18,819 nucleotides of DNA from JBGTCY01 sp041748615 (GTDB lineage: Bacteria > Bacteroidota > Bacteroidia > Chitinophagales > CAIOSU01): the NCBI GenBank assembly GCA_041748615.1, contig JBGTCY010000054.1, forward strand, positions 1 to 18,819. The letters run 5' to 3'. The translations under genes and the position numbers were made by a program. The notes beneath the pieces were generated by a model. It saw only the letters and a program-made list of their open reading frames with translations. It was not told the origin of the DNA and made no database searches. Positions 8,641 to 16,790 of the stretch are shown piece by piece. The number at the start of each line of letters is the position of its first letter. Positions within the stretch are counted from its first letter, which is position 1.

Positions 8641-8690
8641 GACAAACGAATTATTTAAAGCGAGAGCCACGTAGTTGAACTTTGATTAAA

Positions 8691-9449
8691 ATGAAAAAAA
8701 GAAACACGATATTCTTGTTTTTGATGTTTGTCGCTTTCGTACTAAGTGCGCAGGAAAATGAATCAAGCAATGGTCCGCGTAAAGGAGGTATCAATGTAGA
8801 GTTTACAGCAGGCATTAATAATACCACGCCTGTAGGAATTGATGCAAAAGCAGTGCGGAATGCTCTTAGCAACCGGAAGGATTTATTTAACGGTTACAGC
8901 GGCAGTCTGCTCCCCAAGACCGCTGCTTACGTGGGCTTTCTGATTGATTATCAGTTTCATGAAGTTGGCGCTTTAGGTTTCGGATTGATTTATACTCCAA
9001 AAGGACTTTGGCTATTTGAAAAAAATGTTCCCGAAGGGGGCTTCTTATCTTCCATTGACAAAAGAAAAACTTTTGTCACAGTAGATTATTTTGACATACC
9101 CATTTTCTTCAAAGAATATTTCAGAAACCAAAAACTTTCCTTGCGCTTCGGTCCGGTGATTTCTATGGCTTTATTAAGTAAAGTACGTATTACATCAGAG
9201 GATGACGGTGAAAAAACAATGGAAAAATATCGCCTCGGTGAAGGAACGAATGACGAAATCTTTTATGAGGGATTAGTAAATGAAACGCCAAAATTCATTG
9301 TGCCGGGATTTGAAGCTGCGCTGAACTTCGGCAATACCGCGGGATGGCAAGGAACGGTTGTTGTCGGTTTTTCTGGAAGCATGTTTGAAAACGCGGATTT
9401 AAAAAGCATCATCGCAAGAATCGGAATCAGCTATACGTTTACCAAGTGA
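8691..9449 (+). CDS. Outer membrane beta-barrel protein, small
   Basis: A 252-residue exported protein starting at ATG 8691 (a TTG nine bases earlier is less likely). Residues 1-20 are a signal peptide ending in LSAQ, a typical Bacteroidota cleavage site. The body alternates hydrophobic and polar residues as in a small porin-like barrel (AAYVGFLIDYQFHEVGALGF, LSLRFGPVISMALL, GTVVVGFSGSMF), ending IARIGISYTFTK, a usual last strand. It resembles the outer-membrane-beta-barrel (PorT-like) domain proteins of the phylum, which have varied or unknown roles. It is 50 bases after the TPR lipoprotein gene and probably in one transcript with it. A specific function cannot be given from sequence alone. 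Confidence 0.75.
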   Translation: MKKRNTIFLFLMFVAFVLSAQENESSNGPRKGGINVEFTAGINNTTPVGIDAKAVRNALSNRKDLFNGYSGSLLPKTAAYVGFLIDYQFHEVGALGFGLIYTPKGLWLFEKNVPEGGFLSSIDKRKTFVTVDYFDIPIFFKEYFRNQKLSLRFGPVISMALLSKVRITSEDDGEKTMEKYRLGEGTNDEIFYEGLVNETPKFIVPGFEAALNFGNTAGWQGTVVVGFSGSMFENADLKSIIARIGISYTFTK

Positions 9450-9518
9450 TACCTCAAATCCGCAAACAAACCATATAAACATCACTTATTTAAGTGAGTA
9501 AGTATTTCGCTTTTTTTA

Positions 9519-9551
9519 AGACCTTATAGGTTTTTGAAACCTATAAGGTCT
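9519..9551. repeat. Perfect 15-bp palindrome between convergent genes
   Basis: AGACCTTATAGGTTT is followed after the three bases TTG by its exact reverse complement. It lies between the ends of the convergent barrel-protein and response-regulator genes. A run of seven T precedes it on the plus strand, but no U-tract follows the stem on either strand, so it is not a classical terminator. It may halt or protect transcripts from both sides, or be a dispersed palindromic element. A smaller hairpin, CACTTA-TT-TAAGTG, lies at 9483-9496. Confidence 0.65.
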
Positions 9552-9577
9552 AAGACTTTGCGGTTTGAAGTAATAAC

Positions 9578-10042
9578 TCAGGAAATCAGTTTTTCGCGGA
9601 GCATGAATTCCAACTGTTCGTTGGTGCGCTGAAGTTTCGCGATGGTTTCTTTTCTTTCTTTATTTCTTTGGTAGAGTCGGTGAGCTTCCTGAATGGCAAG
9701 TTTTAGCTCATCTTCTTTCCACGGCTTGGTGATGTATTTATAAATATGCGTTTTATTGATTGCCTCAATCACCGCCTCAAGGTCAGAATAGCCGGTGAGC
9801 ATCATTCTCACGGGTTCAGGATAATTCTCTACAATGGATTCCAAAAAACTCACGCCTTTAATTCCCGGCATCCGCTGGTCTGTGATGATGACATGCACTT
9901 CTTCTTTTTCCAAAATTTCCAACCCTTCCTGCGCTGATGTGGCGGTTAAAATTTCAAAATCTTGTCTGAAGGCAGCTTTAAATGAAACCAAATTGTTGGT
10001 TTCATCATCAACATAAAGCACTTTAATTTTTAATTCGGACAT
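9578..10042 (-). CDS. Response regulator, receiver domain with C-terminal coil
   Basis: A 154-residue single-domain receiver. Conserved residues are all present: acidic pair D12/D13, phospho-acceptor D55 (HVIITDQRMPG), T83 (MMLTGYSD) and K106 (YITKPW). Residues about 120-150 form a helix or coiled coil (KERKETIAKLQRTNEQLEFM) and no DNA-binding or enzymatic output domain follows. The motifs DQRMP, RMLTGY and YITKPW are of the type also seen in receivers of RpfG-like proteins. It is close in sequence to the receiver of the hybrid kinase at 15687-16790, so both are probably handled by the same kinase. It is divergent from the Rv1355c-type gene across 320 bases. Output is likely by protein contact through the coil. 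Confidence 0.93.
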   Translation of the reverse strand: MSELKIKVLYVDDETNNLVSFKAAFRQDFEILTATSAQEGLEILEKEEVHVIITDQRMPGIKGVSFLESIVENYPEPVRMMLTGYSDLEAVIEAINKTHIYKYITKPWKEDELKLAIQEAHRLYQRNKERKETIAKLQRTNEQLEFMLREKLIS

Positions 10043-10362
10043 GGTAGAAAATTTTATTTTTTAAAACCTACTTTATAAAAGTTAATTACGAAAAAGGTTT
10101 TTTTAAGTTTCAGTTTTGCACATTTTGGAAAAAAGCTACAAAAAAAATTGGATTGTCAGATATTTTCTACACTCAAAAAATAAAATTTTGTTTTTAAAAT
10201 CCTGTTGATAAACAGTTCTTTTTACATTGTAAAAAAAACAATTTTAATAAATTGTTACGTAAATGTACAGAATTTAATGGTATTTCAAATACTTATGACG
10301 TGATATTGTTTATATTTTTTTACGGATGTTCTGAGTATTATTGAGAACTTAATCTGAAAATT
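10043..10362. promoter_or_regulatory. AT-rich divergent control region with inverted repeats
   Basis: 320 bases with no credible gene, very AT-rich and with long A and T runs, between the divergent response regulator and E1-nitroreductase genes. It contains a perfect inverted repeat, AACAATTT and AAATTGTT with loop TAAT (10237-10256); on the minus strand this is followed by a run of T and so resembles an intrinsic terminator. It also contains CTGTT-GATA-AACAG (10202-10215) and the palindrome GTATTT-C-AAATAC (10280-10292). These could be operators or a transcription barrier in front of the gene row. No convincing Bacteroidota promoter pair was placed. Confidence 0.45.
10237..10256 (-). terminator. 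Terminator-like hairpin in the divergent spacer
   Basis: An 8-bp perfect stem, AACAATTT with AAATTGTT, around a 4-base loop. Read on the minus strand it is followed at once by a run of T. It lies upstream of both divergent genes, so it ends no known gene; it could stop antisense transcription leaving the 10363 gene, or act as a regulator-binding palindrome. The stem is AT-only and therefore weak. Confidence 0.3.
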
Positions 10363-12687
10363 ATGGAACAGGTTCTACATAACCTCAGGGAAATCATTGC
10401 GTCATCCAATGATTTCAGCACTGTTTTCAGACCATTAATTTTCCGGCTTACAGATGAAAATGACAGCATTCAACTTGAAGAAATTTTACGTTTTCCGGGT
10501 ATCAGGGTAAATGATGAATTGCACGGTCAGGTTCGGGAGTTGGTGAAATCCATGCACCCGACTCATAAATTCAGCCCGATGGAATTGGATGAAGCCGCAA
10601 AGAATTACCTCAACGGTTTATCAGATGAATATGGAGTTTGGGTATATTATCCCTGGCTGAATCAGTTGGTACATATTCTAGATAGGGATGAATATCGCTT
10701 GGTACGCACCAATCGCAATCAATATAAAATCACACCTGAAGAAAGAGAAATTCTTGCCACAAAAAAAATTGGCGTGCTGGGTTTATCGGTGGGGCAATCG
10801 GTTGCCGTCACGTTAGCGATGGAAAGAAGTTTCGGTGAATTGAGAATCGCGGATTTCGACATCCTTGAATTGTCGAACCTCAACAGAATCCGCTCCGGTG
10901 TGCAGGATTTGGGATTGCTGAAAACGGTTTCCACCGCCCGCCAAATCGCGGAGATTGACCCCTATCTGAATGTAACCTGTTTCAATGATGGCGTACATGA
11001 AGACAATCTCGATTCGTTCATGCTGGAGGGCGGGAAGTTGGATATGCTGATTGATGAGTGTGACGGATTGGATATTAAAATTTTAGCCCGCCACAAAGCG
11101 AAAGAACATCAGATTCCGGTGGTGATGGAAACCAGTGACCGGGGCATGTTGGATGTCGAGCGATTTGATATTGAGCCGGAACGCTCCATCATGCACGGCT
11201 TGATAGACCATTTAGACCTCAATCCAAATAATTTAAAAGGGCTGACCAACGAAGAAAAAATCCCTTACATCCTGCCCATGCTCGGGTTGGAGACCATGTC
11301 TGACCGCCTGAAAGCCTCAATGCTGGAAGTGGAACAATCTATCACCACGTGGCCCCAGTTGGCATCCGATGTGATTCTGGGTGGAGCGATTTCAGCCAAC
11401 GTATGTCGCAGGATGGCATTAGGTCAATTCAAAACTTCGGGAAGATTTTTTGTGGATATGAATGAAATTGTGAGTGAGAAGAATGCGCATCACTTTATGC
11501 ACGAGGAGCAAAGTTTTATTGCTTCTGAAACAGATATTAGCGGAAAAGAATCCGTTTTCCCTAAACAACCGTCTGTGCCGAATCAGTTGAATTTGGAAAC
11601 CTCACAGGCGGAGGCATTGGTGAAGGCGGCAATCACTGCGCCATCAGGCTGCAACAGCCAACCGTGGAGATTTATTTTCGAAGATAAAAATTTGTACCTC
11701 ATTATGGATAATTCGAGGTTGAGTTCATTTTTGGATTACAACAACTCGGCTTCATTTCTTGCATTGGGTGCAGCAAAAGAAAATCTGGTTTTAAAAGCAC
11801 ACGCGATGGGATTAGAGGTTTCAGTCGAAGAATTTCCAGATGCGACTTACGAGAATCTCGCTGTGGTTTTTCGATTTTTTACGAATGCATCAAAAACAAA
11901 ACTTCCCCTTGCGCCACACCAATTTGATGGATTGTCGGATGCAATTTTCACAAGATTGACGAATCGAACGGTGAATGGAAATAAAAAAATCAATTCTACC
12001 TTGCTGCATCAAATCAAAGAAACGGGAGAAAGTATTGCAGGAGCTAAAGTGCTTTTGACGGAAGACAAAAATACCATGAGTGAAATTGGCGAACTGATGG
12101 CTAAAATTGACAGAATTCTCATCACGCATCCGGAAGGTCATCATGGTTTTGTAAATGAAATCAGGTGGAATGATGAAGATGCAAATCGTACCAAAGATGG
12201 TTTGGATATCGCAACGATAGACCTTACTGCAGGTGAAGCCGCAGGATTCAGAATTGCAAAAAACTGGTCGGTCGTTAAAACATTAAACACCTGGGGAGGA
12301 GGCGGAGTCTTTGAAAAATTGACACGGAAATGCGTTGCAGGTGCATCGGCATTAGGATTACTCACGATGCCCGGAAATGATAACAGGAATTATTATGAGT
12401 CCGGCATCTCAATGGAAAGATCATGGTTGTTTGCCAATAAACACGGTATCTCTTTTCAACCCATGACCGCGCTTACATTCATGCTTCACAGGTTGGAACA
12501 TGGAAAAGGAGAAAGCCTGTCACCGGCAAATATCAAAGACCTGAACATCATTAAAAATGAATTTTACAGGCTTTTCAGTCTTGATTTACAATTACATCCC
12601 GTGATGCTGTTCCGGTTGTTGATTGCAGGAGAACCAAAAGTAAAATCGCAACGAAGACCACTGAATGAAGTTTTATCCATTCGATAA
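10363..12687 (+). CDS. Rv1355c-type fusion of E1/ThiF-like and nitroreductase domains
   Basis: A 774-residue cytoplasmic two-enzyme protein. After an N-terminal region of about 125 residues comes an E1/ThiF-like Rossmann domain (about 130-365). It has a nucleotide loop (KIGVLGLSVGQSVA), the acidic strand (IADFDILELSNLNR with D164, D166, N172, N174, R175) and K187, so ATP binding and adenylation of a carboxylate are possible. The usual E1 catalytic cysteine and the zinc CxxC pairs are not seen. Residues about 413-750 are an FMN nitroreductase-like domain (ALVKAAITAPSGCNSQPWRF, later MERSWLFANKHGI). The same arrangement is known in Rv1355c (called MoeY) of Mycobacterium tuberculosis, whose biochemistry is unsettled. 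ThiF-like and nitroreductase-like enzymes work together on peptides in azole-type natural product pathways, so peptide or amino-acid modification is a reasonable guess. An acyltransferase-like gene follows after 10 bases. Confidence 0.87.
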   Translation: MEQVLHNLREIIASSNDFSTVFRPLIFRLTDENDSIQLEEILRFPGIRVNDELHGQVRELVKSMHPTHKFSPMELDEAAKNYLNGLSDEYGVWVYYPWLNQLVHILDRDEYRLVRTNRNQYKITPEEREILATKKIGVLGLSVGQSVAVTLAMERSFGELRIADFDILELSNLNRIRSGVQDLGLLKTVSTARQIAEIDPYLNVTCFNDGVHEDNLDSFMLEGGKLDMLIDECDGLDIKILARHKAKEHQIPVVMETSDRGMLDVERFDIEPERSIMHGLIDHLDLNPNNLKGLTNEEKIPYILPMLGLETMSDRLKASMLEVEQSITTWPQLASDVILGGAISANVCRRMALGQFKTSGRFFVDMNEIVSEKNAHHFMHEEQSFIASETDISGKESVFPKQPSVPNQLNLETSQAEALVKAAITAPSGCNSQPWRFIFEDKNLYLIMDNSRLSSFLDYNNSASFLALGAAKENLVLKAHAMGLEVSVEEFPDATYENLAVVFRFFTNASKTKLPLAPHQFDGLSDAIFTRLTNRTVNGNKKINSTLLHQIKETGESIAGAKVLLTEDKNTMSEIGELMAKIDRILITHPEGHHGFVNEIRWNDEDANRTKDGLDIATIDLTAGEAAGFRIAKNWSVVKTLNTWGGGGVFEKLTRKCVAGASALGLLTMPGNDNRNYYESGISMERSWLFANKHGISFQPMTALTFMLHRLEHGKGESLSPANIKDLNIIKNEFYRLFSLDLQLHPVMLFRLLIAGEPKVKSQRRPLNEVLSIR

Positions 12688-12697
12688 TATTAGATAA

Positions 12698-13408
12698 ATG
12701 TCTGCCCCGATAATCATAAAAGCCTTTCGAGCTGTTGACGCGCTGGATACGTGTGAAAAATTTTATGAAGGTCATGTAAATGTATTGCAAAGCTTCGGGG
12801 TTAATCCAATCAGTTCAGCAAAAAGAGAATGGTTTTTTAATCCTGCTGTCTATGGTGTTGTTGCCGAACAGGATGGAATTGTGTTGGGTGGTGTAAAAAT
12901 TCATAAGGTTGGTGGCACACAATGGTTGCCTGTTGAAGAAGGAGTAGGATATATGGATGAGCGTTTGTTTGATATTGTCAAAGACTTTGCAAAAAACGGT
13001 GGAGCCGGTGAAGCCTGCGGTTTGTGGAATGCGCGGGAAGTTTCCGGGTGGGGGTTAAGCCTGATTCTGATGCAGGCAATTGTTTCTATTTCAAATCAAA
13101 TTAATGTGAATACGCTTTTCGGGTTATCTTCAAACCATACCTTGAAATTATTTGAATCTTTGGGTTACCGTGTTGTCAATTCATTGGGTGATAATGGAGA
13201 TTTTGTGTATCCTACACCGGATTACCTTGCACGCGTAATTATTATGAATGCCAAAACTTTAAAGGGCGCTACTCCGTATAATCAGGAAAGTGTGTTCGCT
13301 CTGAGGGAACAACCCAATCAAACCCGGTATGTAAAGAGCAAGATAGGTGAATTGAATACTACCTTTCAACTCTTGCTGAAATCTGAAAAACCGGTCACGG
13401 TGAGTTGA
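12698..13408 (+). CDS. GNAT-like acyltransferase, partner of the E1-nitroreductase gene
   Basis: A 236-residue soluble protein with the outline of a GNAT N-acyltransferase: strand VYGVVAEQDGIVLGGVKI (about 52-69), a motif-A-like turn at residues 109-120 (LWNAREVSGWGL) and a motif-B-like end (LFESLGYRVVNSLG, about 151-164). At the acyl-CoA loop the usual R/Q-x-x-G-x-G/A reads E114-V-S-G117-W-G119, so the first basic or amide residue is replaced by glutamate; activity may be changed. Residues 165-185 (NGDFVYPTPDYLARVIIMNA) are specific to this subgroup. It starts 10 bases after the fusion gene and surely shares its transcript, so it probably acylates the product or substrate of that enzyme (inference). 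The family call rests on motifs only; the substrate is unknown. Confidence 0.65.
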   Translation: MSAPIIIKAFRAVDALDTCEKFYEGHVNVLQSFGVNPISSAKREWFFNPAVYGVVAEQDGIVLGGVKIHKVGGTQWLPVEEGVGYMDERLFDIVKDFAKNGGAGEACGLWNAREVSGWGLSLILMQAIVSISNQINVNTLFGLSSNHTLKLFESLGYRVVNSLGDNGDFVYPTPDYLARVIIMNAKTLKGATPYNQESVFALREQPNQTRYVKSKIGELNTTFQLLLKSEKPVTVS

Positions 13409-13447
13409 TTCAAGACATGAGCGCACGCTTAAAGTTTTTAATCAACC

Positions 13448-15700
13448 ATGATTTTCTCCAAAAAAAATGTCCTGACGGGAATTGCCGTCTTTCTGTGGGT
13501 GATTTGCTACAGCGCTCATCCAATTATTATTAATGATAATCTGAAAAGTGTTCCTATTGGTAAGCACCTTGAAATTCTTGAAGATGTAAATTCAGCTTAC
13601 ACGTTAGCGGAAGTTGTAAATCGAACGGATTTTTTTGCTTCTGAAATGGAAGTGCCTAACCTTCAAATTTCCAAATCCACTTTCTGGGTGCGATTTACAG
13701 TGGAAAACCAGTCTTCAACAGAAAATTTCCTTTTGAATTTTGCCTATCCAATGATTGATGAAGTAGTCTTTTTTCATCCGACTTCTGAAAATCGTTTTAT
13801 AAAAGAATTAGCGGGAGAAAATGTCTCATTTTCAAATCGAAAATATTATCATCAAAATTTCATTTTTGATTTGAATATTCTGAAAAATGAATCATCAACA
13901 TTTTACATGCGAATAAAGAGTGGCGAGCAAATCATGTTACCCATTACTTTAGGAACCAACAAGTCCATACTTCAGACGAATGCAACTTTAGATCTTTACA
14001 ATGGGATTTACTTTGGTATCGTGCTGGTGATGTTAATTTATAATCTGTTCATTTTCTTTTCTGTAAGAGACAAAAGTTATCTCTTGTATGTGGTTTATAT
14101 TCTTTTTGTCGGGTTGGTACAGGCAAGTGACAGCGGATATGCCTACAGGATTTTATGGCCTCAAATGCCGGCTTTTGCAAACTTCATGGTTACCTTTTTG
14201 CCCGCGATGGTTGGAATTTCTGCGGTGGTATTCATGCGAAAGTTTTTGAATACTAAAACTCACATTCCCAATGCGGATAAATTCTTTTTTGTATTTATCG
14301 GAGCCTATGTTTTTTGCACAATATTGTTTGCAGCGGGTTTTCCTCATTTGAGTTATCAATTGATGCAGGCAAACGCGCTTTTGGTTTCCCTCTACATGCT
14401 CGCCATGGCATACCGGATTGTGCGCAAAGGTTATCGTCCGGCTAAATTTTTTCTTGCAGCCTGGGCTATTTTTTTAATCAGTGTCTGTCTTTTTGTGATG
14501 AAAGACTTTGGAGTGATTCCTTACAATTACATCACCAAGCATATCCTCCAATTTGGTTCAGCCATTGAATTGATTCTGCTTTCATTTGCCCTTGCGAATA
14601 AAATCAATATTCTGAAAAAAGAAAAAGAAGAATCACAACTGAAAACGCTCGATGCGTTAAAAGAAAATGAGCGCATCATGCGTGAGCAGAATATCTTCCT
14701 TGAAAAAAAGGTGAAAGAGCGCACTGTTGAGCTGGAAAAAACAAATCACGATTTAGGTGTCACGCTGACGGATTTGAAAGAAACACAAGCGCAATTGGTG
14801 GACGCGGAAAAAATGGCTTCATTAGGTCAACTGACAGCGGGCATTGCCCATGAAATCAATAACCCCATCAACTTCGTGGTGGCAAATATCAAACCGCTGA
14901 AAAGAGATATCCTCGATGTGATGGATGTGTTGGCAAAGTATGATGAAATCAAAGATGCTGACGGACTTAAGGAAAAGCTGGATGAAGTGAATGAGTTAAA
15001 AGAAGAACTCGACCTGGAATATGTTGTTAGTGAAATTGATTTGTTGCTGAAAGGAATTGATGATGGCGCTAATCGTACCGCTGACATCATAAAAGGATTA
15101 CGCACCTTTTCAAGGCTCGATGAATCTGACTTGAAAAAAGCGGACATCAATGACGGATTAGATTCCACGCTGTTGTTGCTGAATAGTTTAATGGAAGGAA
15201 AAATAACGATAGTGAAAAGCTATGATGAGTTGCCGCCAGTTGAATGTTATGCCGGAAAACTCAACCAGGTTTTCATGAACATCATCAAAAATGCAGCGCA
15301 GGCGGTAGCTACCAAAAAATTTCAGCAAGGGGAAAAACCCTGCATTACCATCACCACCAAAATGATAGATGAAGATATATTAGTCAGCGTGAAAGACAAC
15401 GGACCCGGCATGAAAGAAGCAATCACCGCCAGAATATTCGAACCGTTTTTCACAACGAAAGAAGTGGGAGAGGGGACAGGGCTTGGGTTGTCCATTGCTT
15501 ATAATATCATTGATAAACATCACGGATTTATTGATGTTGAATCAGAACCGGGAACCGGCACTGAATTCATCATTTTAATACCTAAAGAACAAACCTTATT
15601 TAATACAGAAGAAAAGTCAACTCTTGCAATTTTGAAAGAAGAACGCAGGAAAAGATTAATCAATCGTAAAGCGGAGAAAAATCTCAATGAAATCTCTTAA
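13448..15700 (+). CDS. 7TMR-DISM sensor histidine kinase
   Basis: A 750-residue inner-membrane sensor kinase. Residues 1-23 are a signal peptide; about 35-170 form a periplasmic 7TMR-DISMED2-type ligand domain (STFWVRFTVENQSSTENFLL is its typical core); about 184-390 contain seven membrane helices; about 390-455 form a coiled coil; then the dimerisation domain with phospho-acceptor H468 (GIAHEINNPINF) and the ATPase domain (MNIIKNAAQAV, VKDNGPGM, GEGTGLGLSIAYNII). All catalytic motifs are intact. DISM extracellular domains are thought to bind carbohydrates or other small molecules. It begins 39 bases after the acyltransferase gene and overlaps the next gene by 14 bases, so it is likely to sense something connected with the enzymes upstream and to phosphorylate the receivers downstream (inference). 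Confidence 0.94.
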   Translation: MIFSKKNVLTGIAVFLWVICYSAHPIIINDNLKSVPIGKHLEILEDVNSAYTLAEVVNRTDFFASEMEVPNLQISKSTFWVRFTVENQSSTENFLLNFAYPMIDEVVFFHPTSENRFIKELAGENVSFSNRKYYHQNFIFDLNILKNESSTFYMRIKSGEQIMLPITLGTNKSILQTNATLDLYNGIYFGIVLVMLIYNLFIFFSVRDKSYLLYVVYILFVGLVQASDSGYAYRILWPQMPAFANFMVTFLPAMVGISAVVFMRKFLNTKTHIPNADKFFFVFIGAYVFCTILFAAGFPHLSYQLMQANALLVSLYMLAMAYRIVRKGYRPAKFFLAAWAIFLISVCLFVMKDFGVIPYNYITKHILQFGSAIELILLSFALANKINILKKEKEESQLKTLDALKENERIMREQNIFLEKKVKERTVELEKTNHDLGVTLTDLKETQAQLVDAEKMASLGQLTAGIAHEINNPINFVVANIKPLKRDILDVMDVLAKYDEIKDADGLKEKLDEVNELKEELDLEYVVSEIDLLLKGIDDGANRTADIIKGLRTFSRLDESDLKKADINDGLDSTLLLLNSLMEGKITIVKSYDELPPVECYAGKLNQVFMNIIKNAAQAVATKKFQQGEKPCITITTKMIDEDILVSVKDNGPGMKEAITARIFEPFFTTKEVGEGTGLGLSIAYNIIDKHHGFIDVESEPGTGTEFIILIPKEQTLFNTEEKSTLAILKEERRKRLINRKAEKNLNEIS

Positions 15701-16790
15701 ACCCGCCATTTTATACTTAGACGATGAGGTGAACAACCTCACCGGATTTAAAGCCACTTTCAGGCGTGACTATACTATTTTCACTGCACAGACGGCTGAG
15801 GAAGCTTTTAAAATTTTGAAGGAAAATGATGTTCAAATTGTCATCAGCGACCAGCGGATGCCTGAAATCACCGGGGCTGAATTTTTGAAATCAGTTTTTG
15901 AAAATCATCCGAAACCTATCCGCATGCTGCTAACCGGTTTTGCGGATATTGAATCAGTGATTAAAGCAATCAACGAAGGTCATGTTTACCGCTACATCAC
16001 CAAACCCTGGGAAGAACAGGATTTGCGCTTGACCATTAACAATGCGTTGAATTTTTATGAAGCGCAAAATGAATTACGCAACCGAAACGCGGAATTGGAA
16101 AAAGCTTACACCGAACTTGAAAAATTTGTCTATAGCGCTTCACATGACCTCAGAGCGCCTCTTGCTTCGGTGATGGGATTGGTGCAACTTGCAAAAATTG
16201 ATACTGATACTGACAGGGCAACTTGCATGGATTATTTTTTAAAAATCGAAAGCAGTGTTAATAAACTTGATGTCTTTTTACAGAATATCATCAGCTATTA
16301 CCGAAATACAAAATTAACAGAAGAGCGGGTGGAAATTAATTTTGAAAAATTGTTTAAGGAAACGATTGAAAGTTTAGAGCATTTTGAAAAAGCGCCACAA
16401 ATCAAATTTTCTATTGACATCCGGCAGGATAAAGTTTTTAAAAGTGATGAGTCGCGTTTAAAAATCGTGCTGAACAATATTCTCTCCAACGCGATAAAAT
16501 ATCAACGCGATGACGAAAGCAATAAACAAGTGGACTTGAAAGCAATTGTTGAAAACGGGCATGCCCGCATTGAAGTGAAGGACAATGGTATCGGAATTGC
16601 TCCCGAAAACAAAGAGAATATATTTTCTATGTTTTACCGTTCTGCCGCAAAAAACGCGGGTTCCGGAATCGGCTTATACATCGTGAAGGAAACATTAACC
16701 AAAATGGAGGGCGACATTTCTGTGGACAGCGCTCCGGGGGAAGGCTCTAAGTTCACCATTAAAATTCCAAACCATCATGAAAACAACTGA
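15687..16790 (+). CDS. Hybrid protein: receiver domain followed by histidine kinase
   Basis: A 367-residue soluble protein. Residues about 5-120 are a receiver (D12/D13, phospho-acceptor D55 in ISDQRMPE, T83, K106 in YITKPW). About 120-148 form a coil, about 148-215 a dimerisation domain with H153 (SASHDLRAPLASVMG), and about 255-365 the ATPase domain (NNILSNAIKYQ, VKDNGIGIAPENKENIF, GSGIGLYIVKETL). The receiver-first order means phosphorylation by another kinase can switch this kinase on or off. The first 14 bases overlap the end of the DISM kinase gene and the last 14 overlap the next receiver gene, which points to translational coupling and matched amounts. The likely path is DISM kinase to D55, then H153 to the final receiver. 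Confidence 0.94.
   Translation: MKSLKPAILYLDDEVNNLTGFKATFRRDYTIFTAQTAEEAFKILKENDVQIVISDQRMPEITGAEFLKSVFENHPKPIRMLLTGFADIESVIKAINEGHVYRYITKPWEEQDLRLTINNALNFYEAQNELRNRNAELEKAYTELEKFVYSASHDLRAPLASVMGLVQLAKIDTDTDRATCMDYFLKIESSVNKLDVFLQNIISYYRNTKLTEERVEINFEKLFKETIESLEHFEKAPQIKFSIDIRQDKVFKSDESRLKIVLNNILSNAIKYQRDDESNKQVDLKAIVENGHARIEVKDNGIGIAPENKENIFSMFYRSAAKNAGSGIGLYIVKETLTKMEGDISVDSAPGEGSKFTIKIPNHHENN

Noticed and set aside
8682..8690. TTG start three codons before the barrel-protein ATG
   Set aside because: ATG at 8691 gives a normal signal peptide beginning MKKRN; the extension adds nothing.
10363..13408. Classical azole-peptide (TOMM) gene cluster
   Set aside because: ThiF-like and nitroreductase domains are present, but no YcaO cyclodehydratase and no precursor peptide gene could be found in the window.
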